Made by a program: the position numbers and the translations under genes. Source: Aphidius gifuensis (Eukaryota; Arthropoda; Insecta; Hymenoptera; Braconidae). Taken from it: a stretch of DNA of 64,000 nucleotides. The stretch is taken from positions 18,756,154 to 18,820,153 of the forward strand of contig NC_057788.1 of NCBI RefSeq assembly GCF_014905175.1, given 5' to 3'. Positions 1 through 13,600 of the stretch are shown here, piece by piece (the stretch's first letter is position 1; the number at the start of each line of letters is the position of its first letter). The notes under the pieces were generated by a model. The model saw only the letters and a program-made list of their open reading frames with translations, made no database searches and was not told the DNA's origin.

Positions 1-3000
1 ATTTAATTTATCGCAACATAATTAGTCGAATTTTGAATAGGTAATGTATTTTTCCGATGGGCCGACTGATTTTTACAATAGATGTGAATCTACTATAACA
101 TAATCAGTCAAAATTTAAATGGGAATTTTATTTCTCTGGAGCGCTGACTAGATATTACAATAAAAATTAATCGATTATAACAAAACAAAATTTAATATAT
201 CGTAACATAATTAGCCGAATTTCAAATAGGTAATGTATTTTTCCGAAGGGCCGACTGATTATTACAACAAAATTTAATTCATCGCAACCTAATCAGTCTA
301 GAATTAATGGGAAATATTTATTTTTCCGGAGGGCCGACTATTTATTCCAATAAAAATTAATTTATTATAACATAATTAGTCAAAATTTAAATGGGAATCA
401 TATATCTCTCCGGTGGGCTGACTAATTATTACAACAAAAATTAATTTGTCGTAAAATAATTAGTCTTGGAATTGAAAGGAATTTGATTTATCAGGAGGGC
501 CGACTGATTATTACAATAGATTTTAATCTACTATAACATAATCAGTCGAAATTTAAATGGGAGCTTTATTTCTCCGAAGGGCCGACTAAATATTACAATA
601 AAAATTAATTTATTGAAACATAATTAGTCCTGGGAATTTTATTTTTCTGGAGGGCCGACTAATTATTACAATAAAAATTAATTTATTATAACATGATTAG
701 TCAAAATTTAAATGGGAATTATATATCTCTCCGGTGGGCTGACTAATTATTACAACAAAAATTAATTTATAGTAATATGTCTTGGAATTAAAAGGGAATT
801 TTTTATCGGAGGACCGACTGATTATTACAACAAAATTTAATTTATGGCAACATAATTAGTCGAATTTTAAATGGGTAATGTATTTCTCCGGAGCGCCGAC
901 TAATTATTACAATAAAAAGTAATTTTCTATAACATAATCAGTCAAAATTTAAATGGGAATTACATTTCTCCGGAAGGCCGACTAATTAGTACAACGAAAT
1001 TTAATTTATCGCAACATATTTAGTAGAATTCTGAATGGATAATGTATTTCTCCGGAGCGCTGACTGATTATTACAACAAAATTTAATTTATCGTAACATA
1101 ATCAGTCTAGAATAAATGGGAATTATATATCTCTCCGGTGGGCTGACTAATTATTACAACAAAAATTAATTTGTCGTAACATAATTATTCTTGGAATTAA
1201 AGAGAATTTGATTTATCCGGAGGGCCGACTGATTATTACAACAAAATTTAATTTATGGCAACATAATTAGTCGAATTTTAAATGGGTAATGTATTTTTCC
1301 GAAAAGCCGACTGATTATTACAATAAAAATTAATTTATTATAACATAATTAGTCAAAATTTAAATGGGAATAACATTTCTCCGGAGGGCCGACTAATTAT
1401 TACAACAAAATTTAATTTATCGCAACGTAATTAGTCGAATTTTAAATGGGTAATGTATTTTTCCGAAGGGCCGACTGATTAATACAACAAAATTTAATTT
1501 ATCGTAACATAATCAGTCTAGAATAAATGGGAATTATATATCTCTCCGGTGGGCTGACTAATTATCACAACAAAAATTAATTTGTCGTAACATAATTAGT
1601 CTTGGAATTAAAGGGAATTTGAATTATCCGGAGGGCCGACTGATTATTACAATGGATTTTAATCTACTATAGCATAATCAGTCTAAATTTAAATGGGAGC
1701 TATATTTCTCCGAAGGGCCGACTAATTATTACAACAAAGATTAATTTATCGCAACATAATTAGTCGAATTATAAATGGGTAATGTATTTTTCCGAAGGGC
1801 CGACTGATTATTACAATAAAAAATAATTTATTATAACATAATTAGTCAAAATTTAAATGGGAATTACATTTCTCCGGAGGGCTGTCTGATTATTACAACA
1901 AAATTTAATTTATCGTAACTTAATCAGTCTGAAATGAATGGGAATTATATATCTCTCCGGAGGGCTGACTAATTATTACAGCAGAATTTTCATCTACTAT
2001 AGCATAATCAGTCTAAATTTAAATGGGAGCTTTATTTCTCCGGCGGGCCGACTAATTATTTTAATAAAAATTAATTAATTATAACATAATTAGTTAAAAT
2101 TTAAATGGGAATTACTATTCTCCGAAGGGCCGACTAATTATTACAACAAAGATTAATTTATCGCAACATAATTAGTCGAATTTTAAATGGGTAATGTATT
2201 TTTCCGAAGGGCCGACTGATTATTACAACAAAATTTAATTCATCGCAACATGATCAGTCTAGAATAAATGGGAATTATTTATTTTTCCGGAGGGCCGACT
2301 AATTATGACAATAAAAATTATTTTATTATAACATAATTAGTCCTGGGATTGAAGGGAATTTTATTTTTCCGGAGGGCTGACTAATTATTACAGCAGAATT
2401 TTAATCTTCTATAACATAATTAGTCAAAATTTAAATGGGAATTATAATTCTCCAGAGGGCCGACTAATTATTACAACAAAAAATAATTTGTCGTAACATA
2501 ATCAGTCTAGAATGAATGGGAAGGATTTATTTTTCCGGAGGGCCGACTAATTATTACAATAAAAATAAATTTATTATAACATAATTAGTCAAAATTTAAA
2601 TGGGAATTTTATTTCTCCGGAGGGCTGTCTGATTATTACAACAAAATTTAATTTATCGTAACATAATCAGTCTAGAATGAATGGGAATTATTTATTTTTC
2701 CGAAGGGCCGACTAATTATTACATCAAAAATCATTTTATTATAACATAATTAGTCTAAAATTAAGGGAATTTTATTTATCGGAGGGCCGACTGATTATTA
2801 CAATAAATTTTAATCTACTATAACATAATCAGTCAAAATTTCAATGGGAATTTTATTTATTTCTCGGGGCTGACTGATTATTTCAATAAAATTTAATTTA
2901 TCGTAACATAATCAGTCTAGAATGAATGGGAATTATATATCTCTCCGGTGGGCTGACTAATTATCACAACAAAAATTAATTTGTCGTAACATAATTAGTC

Positions 3001-6000
3001 TTGGAATTAAAGAGAATTTGATTTATCCGGAGGGCCGACTGATTATTACAACAAAATTCAATTTATCGCAACATAATTAGTCGAATTTTAAATGAGTAAT
3101 GTATTTTTCCGAAGCGTCGACTGATTATTACAATAAAAATTAATTTATTATAACATAATTAGTTAAAATTTAAATGGGAATTACATTTCTCCGGAGGGCT
3201 GACTGATTATTTCAATAAAATTTAATTTATCGTAACATAATCAGTCTAGAATGAATGGGAATTATATATCTTTCCGGTGGGCTGACTAATTATCACAACA
3301 AAAATTAATTTGTCGTAACATAATTAGTCTTGGAATTAAAAGGAATTCGATTTATCAGGAGGGCCGACTGATTATTACAACAAAATTCAATTTATCGCAA
3401 CATAATTAGTCGAATTTTAAATGGGTAATGTATTTTTCCGAAGAGCCGACTGATTCTTACAACAAAATTTAATCCATCGCAACATAATCAGTCTAGAATA
3501 AATGGGAATTATTTATTTTTCCGGAGGGCCGACTAATTATTACAATAAAAGATAGTTTATTATAACATACTTAGTCGAATTTCAAATGGGTAATGTATTT
3601 TTCCGAAGGGCCGACTGATTAGTACAACAAAATTTAATTTATCGTAACATAATCAGTCTAGAATAAATGGGATCTATATATCTCTCCCGTAGGCCTCATT
3701 ATTACAACAAAATTAGTCAATTTTAAATGGGTAATGTATTTTCCGGAGAGCCGACTGATTATTACAACAAAATTTAATCTATCGCAACATAATCAGTCAA
3801 GAATAAATGGGAATTATTTATTTTCGGAGGGCCGACTAATTATTACAATAATAATTAAATTATTATAACATAATTAGTCAATTTAAATGGGTAATTTATT
3901 TTCCGAAGGGCCGACTGATTATTACAACAAAATTTAATTCATCATAACAGTAAATTGTACAACAAAAATTAATTTGTCGTAACATAATTAGTCTTGGAAT
4001 TGAAAGGAATTTGATTTATCAGGAGGGCCGACTGATTATTACAATAGATTTTAATCTACTATAACATAATCAGTCAAAATTTAAATGGGAGCTTTATTTC
4101 TCCGAACGGCCGACTAAATATTACAATAAAAATTAATTTATTATAACATAATTAGTCGAATTTTAAATGGGTAATGTATTTTTCCAGAGGGCCGACTGAT
4201 TACTACAACAAAATTTAATTCATCGCAACATAATTAGTCAAATAAATAGGAATTATTTATTTTTCCGGAGGGCTGACTAATTATTACAATAAAAATTAGT
4301 TTATTATAACATAATTAGTCAAATAAATGGGAAGTATATATTTCTCCGGTGGGCTGACTGATTATTACAACAAAATTTTTTTTTATCATAACATAATCAG
4401 TCTAGAATAATAAATTATATATCTCTCGGAGGGCTGACTAATTATTACAACAAAAATTAATTTTTCGTAACATAATTAGTCTTGGAATTAAAAGGAATTT
4501 GATTTATCAGCAGTGCCGACTGATTATTACAATAGATTTTAATCTACTATAACATAATTAGTCAAAATTCAAATGGGAGCTTTATTTTTCCGAAGGGCCG
4601 ACTAAATATTACAATAGAAATTAATTTATTATAACATAATTAGTCAAAATTTAAATGGGAATTATAATTCTCCAGAGGGCCGACTAATTATTACAACAAA
4701 ATTTTATTTATCTCAACATCATTAGTCTAGAGTAAATGGGCCATATATATCCTTTCGGTGGGCTGACTAATTATTACAACAAAATTAATTTTCGTAACAT
4801 AATTAGTCTAAAAATTATAGGGAATTTCATTTATCGGGAGGGCCGACTGATTATTACAATAGATTTTAATCTACTATAACATAATCAGTCAAAATTTAAA
4901 TGGGAATTATATTTCTCCGGAGGGCCGACTAATTATTACAATAAAAATTAATTTAATATAACATAATTAGTCAAAATTTAAATGAATTTTATTTATTTCT
5001 CCGGAGGGCTGACTGATTATTACAACAAAATTCAATTTATCGTAACATAATCAGTCTAGAATAAATGGGAATTATATATCTCTCTGGTGGGCTGACTAAT
5101 TATTACAACAAAAGTTAATTTGTCGTAACATAATTAGTCTTGGAATTAAAGAGAATTTGATTTATCCGGAGGGCCGACTAATTATTACAATAAAATTTAA
5201 TTTATCGTAACATAATTAGTCTAAATTTAAATGGGAATTACATTTCTCCGGAGGGCCGACCAATTATTACAATAAAATTTAATTTATTATAACATAATCA
5301 GTCTAGTATGAATGGGAATTATTTTTTTTTTTCGGAGGGCCGACTAATTATTACAATAAAATTTAATTTATCGTAACATAATTAGTCGTGGGTTTAAGGG
5401 GAATTTTAATTTCTCCGGAGGGCTGACTAATTATTACAATAAAATTTAATTTATCATAACATAATTAGTCGAATTTTAAATGGGAATTATATTTTACCAG
5501 AGGGCTGACTAATTATTACAATAAAATTTAATTTATTATAACATAATTAGTCTAATTTTAAATGGGAATTACATTTCTCCGGAGGGCCGACTAATTATTA
5601 CAATAAAAATTAATTTATTACGACATACTTAGTCGAATTTTGAATGGGTAATGTATTTTTCCGAAGGGCCGACTGATTATTACAACAAAATTTAATTTAT
5701 CGTAACATATTCAGTCTAGAATAAAAGGGAATCATTTATTTTTCCGGAGGGCCGACTAATTATTACAATAAAAATAAATTTATTATAACATAATTAGTCT
5801 GGAATAAATGAGAATTACATTTCTCCAGAGGGCCGACTAATTATTACAATAAAATTTAATTTATCGTAACATAATTAGTCCAGGATATATGGAAATCATT
5901 TATTTTACCGGAGGGCTGACTAATTATTACAATAAAATTTTATTATAACATAATTAGTCGAATTTTAAATGGTAATTTATTTTCCGAAGGGCCGACTGAT

Positions 6001-6711
6001 TATTACAACAAAATTTAATTCATCGCAACATGATCAGGCTAAAATAAATGAGAATTATTTATTTTTCCGGAGGGCCGACTAATTATTACAATAAAAATTA
6101 TTTTATTACAACATACTTAGTCCAGGTTTTGAAGGGAATTTTATTTTTCCGGAGGGCTGACTGATTATTACAACAAAATTTTATCTACTATAACATAATC
6201 AGTCAAAATTTAAATGGGAATTATATTTCTCCGGAGGGCCGACTAATTATTACAATAAAATAATTTATTATAACATAATTAGTCAAAATTTAAATGGGAA
6301 TTTTTATTTCTCCGGAGGGCTGTCTGATTATTACAACAAAATTTAATTTATCGTAACATAATCAGTTTAGAATGAATGGGATTATATATCTCTCCGGTGG
6401 GCTGACTAATTATTACAACAAAAATTAATTTGTCGTAACATAATTAGTCTTGGAATTAAAAGGAATTTGATTTATCGGGAGGGCCGACTAATTATTACAA
6501 TAGATATGAATCTATTATAACATAATTAGTCAAAATTTAAATGGGAATTTTTATTTCTCCGGGCCTTGACTAATTATTATTACAATAAAATTAATTTATT
6601 ATAACATAACTAGTCAAATTTTAAATGGGAATTATATTTCTCCGGAGGGCTGACTAATTATTACAATAAAATTTAATTTATCGTAACATAATTAGTTAAA
6701 TAAATGGGAAT
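1..6711. repeat. Satellite array, ~82-bp monomer (about 80 copies)
   Basis: Head-to-tail copies of a roughly 82-bp AT-rich monomer fill the left edge. Each monomer has one short GC-rich block (CTCCGGAGGGCCGACT, often starting with the palindrome CTCCGGAG). Next come a left arm GACTAATTAT, about 27 bp of A/T-rich spacer, a right arm ATAATTAGTC that is the exact reverse complement of the left arm, and a spacer containing AAATGGGAAT. A second monomer class has GACTGATTAT paired with ATAATCAGTC. The copies are imperfect, with small indels. The array enters from outside the window and runs into an assembly gap, so its true length is unknown. No coding frame is seen. Confidence 0.95.
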
Positions 6712-6811
6712 NNNNNNNNNNNNNNNNNNNNNNNNNNNNNNNNNNNNNNNNNNNNNNNNNNNNNNNNNNNNNNNNNNNNNNNNNNNNNNNNNNNNNNNNN
6801 NNNNNNNNNNN
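6712..6811. other. Assembly gap of exactly 100 N
   Basis: One hundred consecutive N follow the last satellite monomer. A round 100 is a conventional placeholder for a gap of unknown size. Linkage between the satellite and the PWWP gene therefore rests on scaffolding rather than continuous sequence. Confidence 0.98.
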
Positions 6812-6887
6812 TTTTTTCCTTCTCGTACATACTTTTATTCCATTTTTTTTTTTTCTCTGAGAGCCGCGCCAGGGCAAATAGTGGGGG

Positions 6888-6935
6888 CATAAAAATATAC
6901 GAGGTGAGGCAATATTATCCAGTGAAATTCAGTGT
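6888..6935 (+). promoter_or_regulatory. Candidate core promoter of the PWWP gene
   Basis: A TATA-like stretch (CATAAAAATATACG, near 6888-6901) is followed after about 30-40 bp by TTCAGTG (6927-6933), which resembles the arthropod initiator TCAGT. It lies about 750 bp upstream of the PWWP start codon, so at least one 5' UTR intron or a long leader would be needed. This is inference from motif spacing only. The 6936-7686 stretch shows no other gene. Confidence 0.25.
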
Positions 6936-7686
6936 TTGTGTTGATTTAGAAAAAAAAACAAAAAAAAAGTTTCACATTTAAATTGTGTTTTATTGTTAAT
7001 TTATATTGTTTATTTATTAATTTTTTTTTTGTTCAAAACATTAATAATAATTCATTTGACAATTTTGCTATTTCTGTTTTTTTTTTTTCTTGTTATTTTT
7101 TTTTAAACGGAAACGACGACCTGGGGGTCACGGGGGCCATCTCCAAAGCCACCATATTTATATTGACAATTATTCAAGTAATTATTTATATTTATATAAA
7201 TATATAATTATTAACACTAAGCTTTATTTATATTTTTATAAAATAATTATTATATGATTGTTGGTTACTTTGAGTCTCGCAGTTGTTACTTTTCTCTGAT
7301 GAGAAAAAAATGCATCAGGACAATGCTCTAACCCCTCATTTACAACAAAAAAAAAAACTCAACAATATAACTTTATTGTTAATCAATTATTAAAAGTAGT
7401 ATTAACAATTGTTTTTATTGTTTTTTTTTTAGAATTTCATTTGTTACTTTAAACATGACGTGGACATCTACAGGTTAAATTTGGTAAATAATTTGCTAAG
7501 AAACTTGTTTATTGGTAAGAATAAAAATTCTAATAACAATAATAATTAATAATGTCAATTGAAATTTATAATTATTTATATATATTCGTGTATTACAGAT
7601 GTAATCTATGTGTACTAGACGAAAACAATTGATAATAAACAGGACAGTTATTCCTTATTATATGTTAAAAGTTTGATAAATTAAAA

Positions 7687-10600
7687 ATGTGTGATCAGAC
7701 AGAAATAAGTTATTTAGATGGTGATATTGTCTGGGTTAAACTTGGTTCAGCATGGTGGCCTGGACAAGTAACTGGTTTAGATAATTTACCAGATGTTTTA
7801 CAAGCACAATATAAAAAAAAACCACACATTGCTGCTGTTAAATTTTTTCAAGAAGATTCATAGTAAGTTTATTAATTTTATTTAAATTATTACTTAATAA
7901 TTATATATAATATTAATTTTTTATTATTATTAATTTACAGTGAATTGGTTAGAAATATACAGCAAATTTATAAATACAATTGTCGACAAAAAGATGATTT
8001 TATAAAAAAAGGATTAGATAAATATCGTTCAAGAAGTAAAGATGGTACAAATTATATGGATAAATTTCCTGGTGATGTTGAAACAGCTGAAAAATTAACT
8101 GATGGTGATCCAGATATATTATCATCATCAAAATTTTGTGAACAAAAAAAGCCAGATATATCATCATTATTTGGTGAAAAAAAATTACCAAAACGTAAAA
8201 AAGATAAAGATGATACAATAAATAATAGAAAATCATTAATTGGTAGTAATGATACACGTAAAATAACACATCCACGTTTTATTGGACGTAAAAGTGATCA
8301 TGAAATTCGTATAAGACAACAAAATACTAAAAATTTTAATCCATCAACACCAACTTTAAATGATTCATCATCTGCAATAACACCAACAGCAACACCAACA
8401 AGAACAACACCATCAACACCAAGTATATATACATGTCCACATTGTGATTATACATCAACACGTCTTAATGTTATTATTTGTCATAATAAATCACATCGTA
8501 ATAATGTTACAAGACCAAGTATAACACCAGTACGTCGTCCAATTCCACAAAAAAGTCGTACAGTTAGTGCTAGTATTGGTGCTGTTAATGATGGTGAAAT
8601 ACAAAAACGTAAATATACACGTAAAAATAAAAGTTTATCAGTTAAATTAAAGGATGATAAAATTATTGATACACCAAAACGTAAATATAATAAAGGTATT
8701 GAAAAACCACCTAAAAAAAAGAAAAATGATCCGGAAATTAAAGAAGAACATATACGTGAATCATTATTGGCTGATTGGGAAGATGGATCTGAAGATGGTG
8801 ATATGGATATTGATCTTGATAATTCAGCATCTGAAGATTTTCCAAGTTCACCATCTAAAAATATTAATAAAGAAAAAATTAATAATGATAAAGATATTGA
8901 CGATGTTGATAAATCATTATCACCAATTAAAAATTCAACAAATCTTATTGATACAGATGTTGAAGTTGAAAAACAACAACAACCACCACAACAACAACAA
9001 CGTTCTCCGTTATTAAAGAAATTTAAAAAGTTGGATGATTCAAAAACAAATTTATCATCTAGTGATGATAAAAATGATCAAAAATCAAAATTATCATGTT
9101 TTGATTTTGATGAAGATGAAGAACCACAACCAGCATTACCACCAGCAAGAAAAATAACACGTGTATTTGGTGAAAAAAATAAATCACGTAAAAAAGAACT
9201 TATTAAAGAATTTACAAGAACATCACAAGCATTTGCTAATGAAAAAGTTGATGAAGAAGAACAAGGAGATTTATCACAAAAACAATCAAAAGAAGAAATT
9301 AAAAAATCAGATAATGATGATAAAATTAAAGATATTGTTGATGATGATAATGATGACGATGATTTTAATGATAAAATTAATCGTGAAATAAATGAGACAA
9401 CAGAATTAGTTGCTAAAATTGCTGAAACAACAACTGATTTAATACCATCAAAATCTGAAATAATTGAAACTATTGAAACAATTGAAATTTTAAAAGTTAA
9501 TGAAGATCAAGAAGATATTGAAGAAGAAAAAGAAGTAATTGAACAAAATGATGAAAAATTGGATAAAGTTCAAGAAGAAAATAAAAATGATACAAATAAA
9601 ATTGATGAAAAGTTTGAAGATGATAAAATTCATGATGATGGTGATGATATGATGGAAGATGTCAAAGAAAAAAATGATGTTGAAGATATTGAAGAAACAA
9701 AAAATGACATTGAAATGAAAAAAGTTGAAGAAAAAGAAGAACAAGTTGATCAAATGGTTGAAGAAAAAGAAAAACAAGTTGATAAAATAGATGAAGAAAA
9801 AGAAGAGCTAGATGACAAAATGAACGAAGAAAAAATGGAACAGGATGATAAAATTGATGAAGTAATGCAAGAACAAGTTGATAAAATAGATGAAGAAAAA
9901 GAAGAGCTAGTTGATAAAATGAATGAAGAAAAAGAAGAACCAGTTGATAAAATAAATGAAGAAAAAGAAGAGCTAGATGATAAAATCAATGAAGAAAAAA
10001 TAGAACAGGATTATAAAATTGATGAAGTAATGCAAGAAGATATAGTAGAAAAAAATGAAAAAATTGATAAACCAGTTATTGATGCTGATCAAGTTTTGGA
10101 AATGAATAATGAAAATAAAAATACAGATGTTGAATTAACAAAAGAAAAAGAAAACCAAGATATCGAAGCAGATAAAGAAGAAAAAACTCAAGATATTGAA
10201 TTTGACAAAGAAGAAATTGATAAAATTGATCAAGAAGAAAAAATTCAAGAAATTGAAACAACAGATCAAGAAAAAAGTGAACAAATTGAAGATGATTTAG
10301 AAAATAATAAATTAAATTTAACTGAATCTGCTATTGTTTCAGAATCAGAAATAAATAAAGTTCAAGAAATTTCAGATTTAAAAATTAATGAAACTGATGA
10401 AATGCTACAATCAGATAGTGAAAAAGAAATTATAAATTCACCAAATGAATTAATTGAATCTGCACAAATAATTATTGAACCTGAAACAATAAAAGAGATC
10501 AATGACGAAAAAATGGAAGATATTGAAGCAAAAATTGAAGATATAGAAGAAAAAGTTGAACAAGTTGACCAATCAATTGAAAAAATTGATGAAGAAATGA

Positions 10601-13600
10601 AAACAGACGATGAAAAAATTGATACTATTGAAGAAAGTCGTATAACAATTGAAGCTGAAGAAGAAATGTTATCAATATCAGAATTAACAGCAGCAACAAC
10701 ATCAGGAACTTCAAGTAATATTGATAAAACTTTTTCACAAGTTAATAAAATAAATACTCCAACAAAAATTGAATTTATTGATAATAAAACAATAACACCA
10801 GATGTTCCGGAAAAAAGACGTCGTGGTAGACCTAGAAAAACACCAATTCCAAGTTATATGAGTGGTAATGGTGATTCATTAATAAAAATTGACGAACCAA
10901 AAACACCTGGTACACCAGATAGTCAAGATTTTGATCGTAAAACATCTGAATCTGATGGTGAAAAATCCAATGCTGGAAGAAGAAGAAAACCAAGTAAAAA
11001 ATATTTAGAATCTGATATGTATTGTCCAAGTCCTGGTAGTAGAACACCAAGAACAGATGACAGTCAATCAGAAGCTGAAGATAAATCATTGACAATTAAA
11101 AAACGTGGTAAAAGAGGTAGAAAACCATCTAAAAAATCAATAGCTAAAAGTATTGAAGAATATGAATTTTCAGATCAAACACTTGATAGTGCTGAAGAAT
11201 CAATGATTGGTGAACCAATTAAAATTCAAGATATTAATAAAAAAACAGATACATTATCACCAGTTGATTTAACTGATTTATTAGTTAATTCAGATATTGA
11301 AATACGTGATAATAAATCACATGACGATAATAATGATGATGATGATAATAAAATTGATAAACTACCACCTAAAAAATCACAAATTAAAAAATTTGAATCA
11401 TCACAATATGAATTTTTTGGTTCTGATGATAAAGAAGAATCAACAAAAATTATTGAAACAATAACAACAGCAACAACAACAACACACACTGATATTTTAT
11501 CTGACAATAATGTCAATGAAATTTTAGTTGAAAGTAAAATTGAAGCTCCACAAAAAGAAGAACATTCAATGGAAATTCAAATGGAAACAAATGAAATTTC
11601 TGATGTAAATGAAACAGTTATTGAAGAAACTATTGAAAATATTATTGTTGAAAATGATAAAAAAATGATAACTGAAGAAAAAGAAGAAGTTGTCAATGTT
11701 GTTGAGCCAATAAAATCATTAATTGAAAATGTAGAAGTTAGTGAAGACAATAAATCAATGATTGTTGATACTAATATGTCAATTGATGAAGAAAAAGAAA
11801 AAATAGCTGATGAAGTTGTTGTTCAAGATAATGTTGTTATTGTTGAAGAACATGTGGAGACTATTGAAGAAGTTGTAACATTACCTGAAGTTACAACAGA
11901 AACTGTTGTTGAAGAAAAAATTGAAGAGGTTGCTTTATCAAATGAAGAAGTAATTGAAGAAGTTTCTGTTGTTGAAGAAAAAATTGAAGAAATTTCTTTA
12001 TCAAATGAAGAAGTAATTGAAACAACTGAAGTTGTTGAAAAAATTGAAGAAACAACAGAAATAGTTGAACAAAAATTACAAGAAAATGAAGAAATACCAG
12101 TTCAAGTTGAAAATGTTGAACAAATAGTGGAAAATATTGAAAAAATACCGGAAAATATTGAACCAATAGTAGAAAAAGTTGAAGAAATGGCAGTTAGAAT
12201 TGAAGAAATACCCGTTAAAGTTGAAGAAAAAATGGTACAATTATTGGAACAAGTTGAAGCAATGGATAATCAAACAGAAGAAATTGTAACAACAATGCCA
12301 GATAATGAAACAACTGAAACAATTACAACTGAAATTATTGAAACTACAGAAATACCATTACCAATAATTCAAGAGACTCCAAAAATACAAGAAATAATTG
12401 TATCGTCACCTAAAAAAGTTGAACCAATTGTTAATAAAATTACAACAATCAACCAAAATATAATTGAAACACCACAACAAAAATCACAAGAGCTAATAAT
12501 GCCAGTTAAAAAACGTGAAAAACCAAGAATCATTGAAAATGTTACTCTAAAACAACCAATGCAAATATTAAAAACAAAATTATTAGAAAAACCAAGATCA
12601 CAAAAACACAAACTAGATATTGATATGTTAAAAAGAAATAAATCAACACCACCAACAAAAATCATGAGAATTGATCCACAATTAATAAAAACAAAAACAA
12701 GTGGAAAAATTGGAACAGGACAACTTACAATATCAAAAAAATTAGAAGTTTTAAAAGCTGATGAAGCTAAAAATGAAGCTATTAATGAAGAAGTACTTGG
12801 TAATACATCAGGAGTTATAAGTTTAGCTACAAGTGGATCACAAGGTTTTCAAAATATGGAATTAGATATTGATTCAATACCATTCATATTTCAAGAAGAT
12901 TTAAATCCAGATAGTATTAAACAATTACCAGATATGACATCAACAATAATAACTCCAAGTCCAACAATTCAAACATCAATACAACAACCACAACAAACAT
13001 CAGCATTAACATTTGTACAAACAACACAGCCAACTGTTACTCAACAAATTCAATTAGCACAAAAAACACCAGATAATAGTGGTGAATTATCGCCATCTAA
13101 AAAGAAAAATTTATCACCAGCAATATTAAAAAATAAACCAAAAGCTAAACCAACAATAACATCAGTTAAAACACTAATGCCAGGTAGTCTTAAACAATTA
13201 AAATTTGGTCAAAATGCACAAGGTAAAACAGTTCCATTGATAAACCAAAAAGGTGGTGTACCAAGTAAATATATTATTCTTCATACATCAAATGCACAAC
13301 AAATGCCATCAAATAAAACTAGTACACCACAAAAAATTCCAATTCCACAAAATAAAACACCAAATCAAATTATTCAACAGGGTAATAAAGTTGTTATATT
13401 AACATCACCACAATCTGGTCAAACTAAAATGTTACCATTGTCAATGCAAAAAAATGTACAACAAAAAAAAATTATCAAAGGTAATCAAGTTTATACACAA
13501 ATATCTAAAAATCAAATTTTACCAAAAACTGATACATCATCATCGTCGTCATCATCAACAGCATCATCATCGTCCTCATCTTCATCATCACCAACAACAT

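Noticed and set aside
1..6711. CRISPR-like array (regular repeats with spacers)
   Set aside because: The whole 82-bp monomer is repeated, spacers are not unique, and the context is a eukaryotic genome; it is a satellite.
6692..6892. Short ORFs spanning the N gap
   Set aside because: Their sequence is mostly unknown bases; they have no support.
8000..12665. Many antisense or shifted ORFs inside the PWWP exon
   Set aside because: They are low-complexity shadows (Phe/Ile/Leu/His-rich) of the acidic coding sequence.
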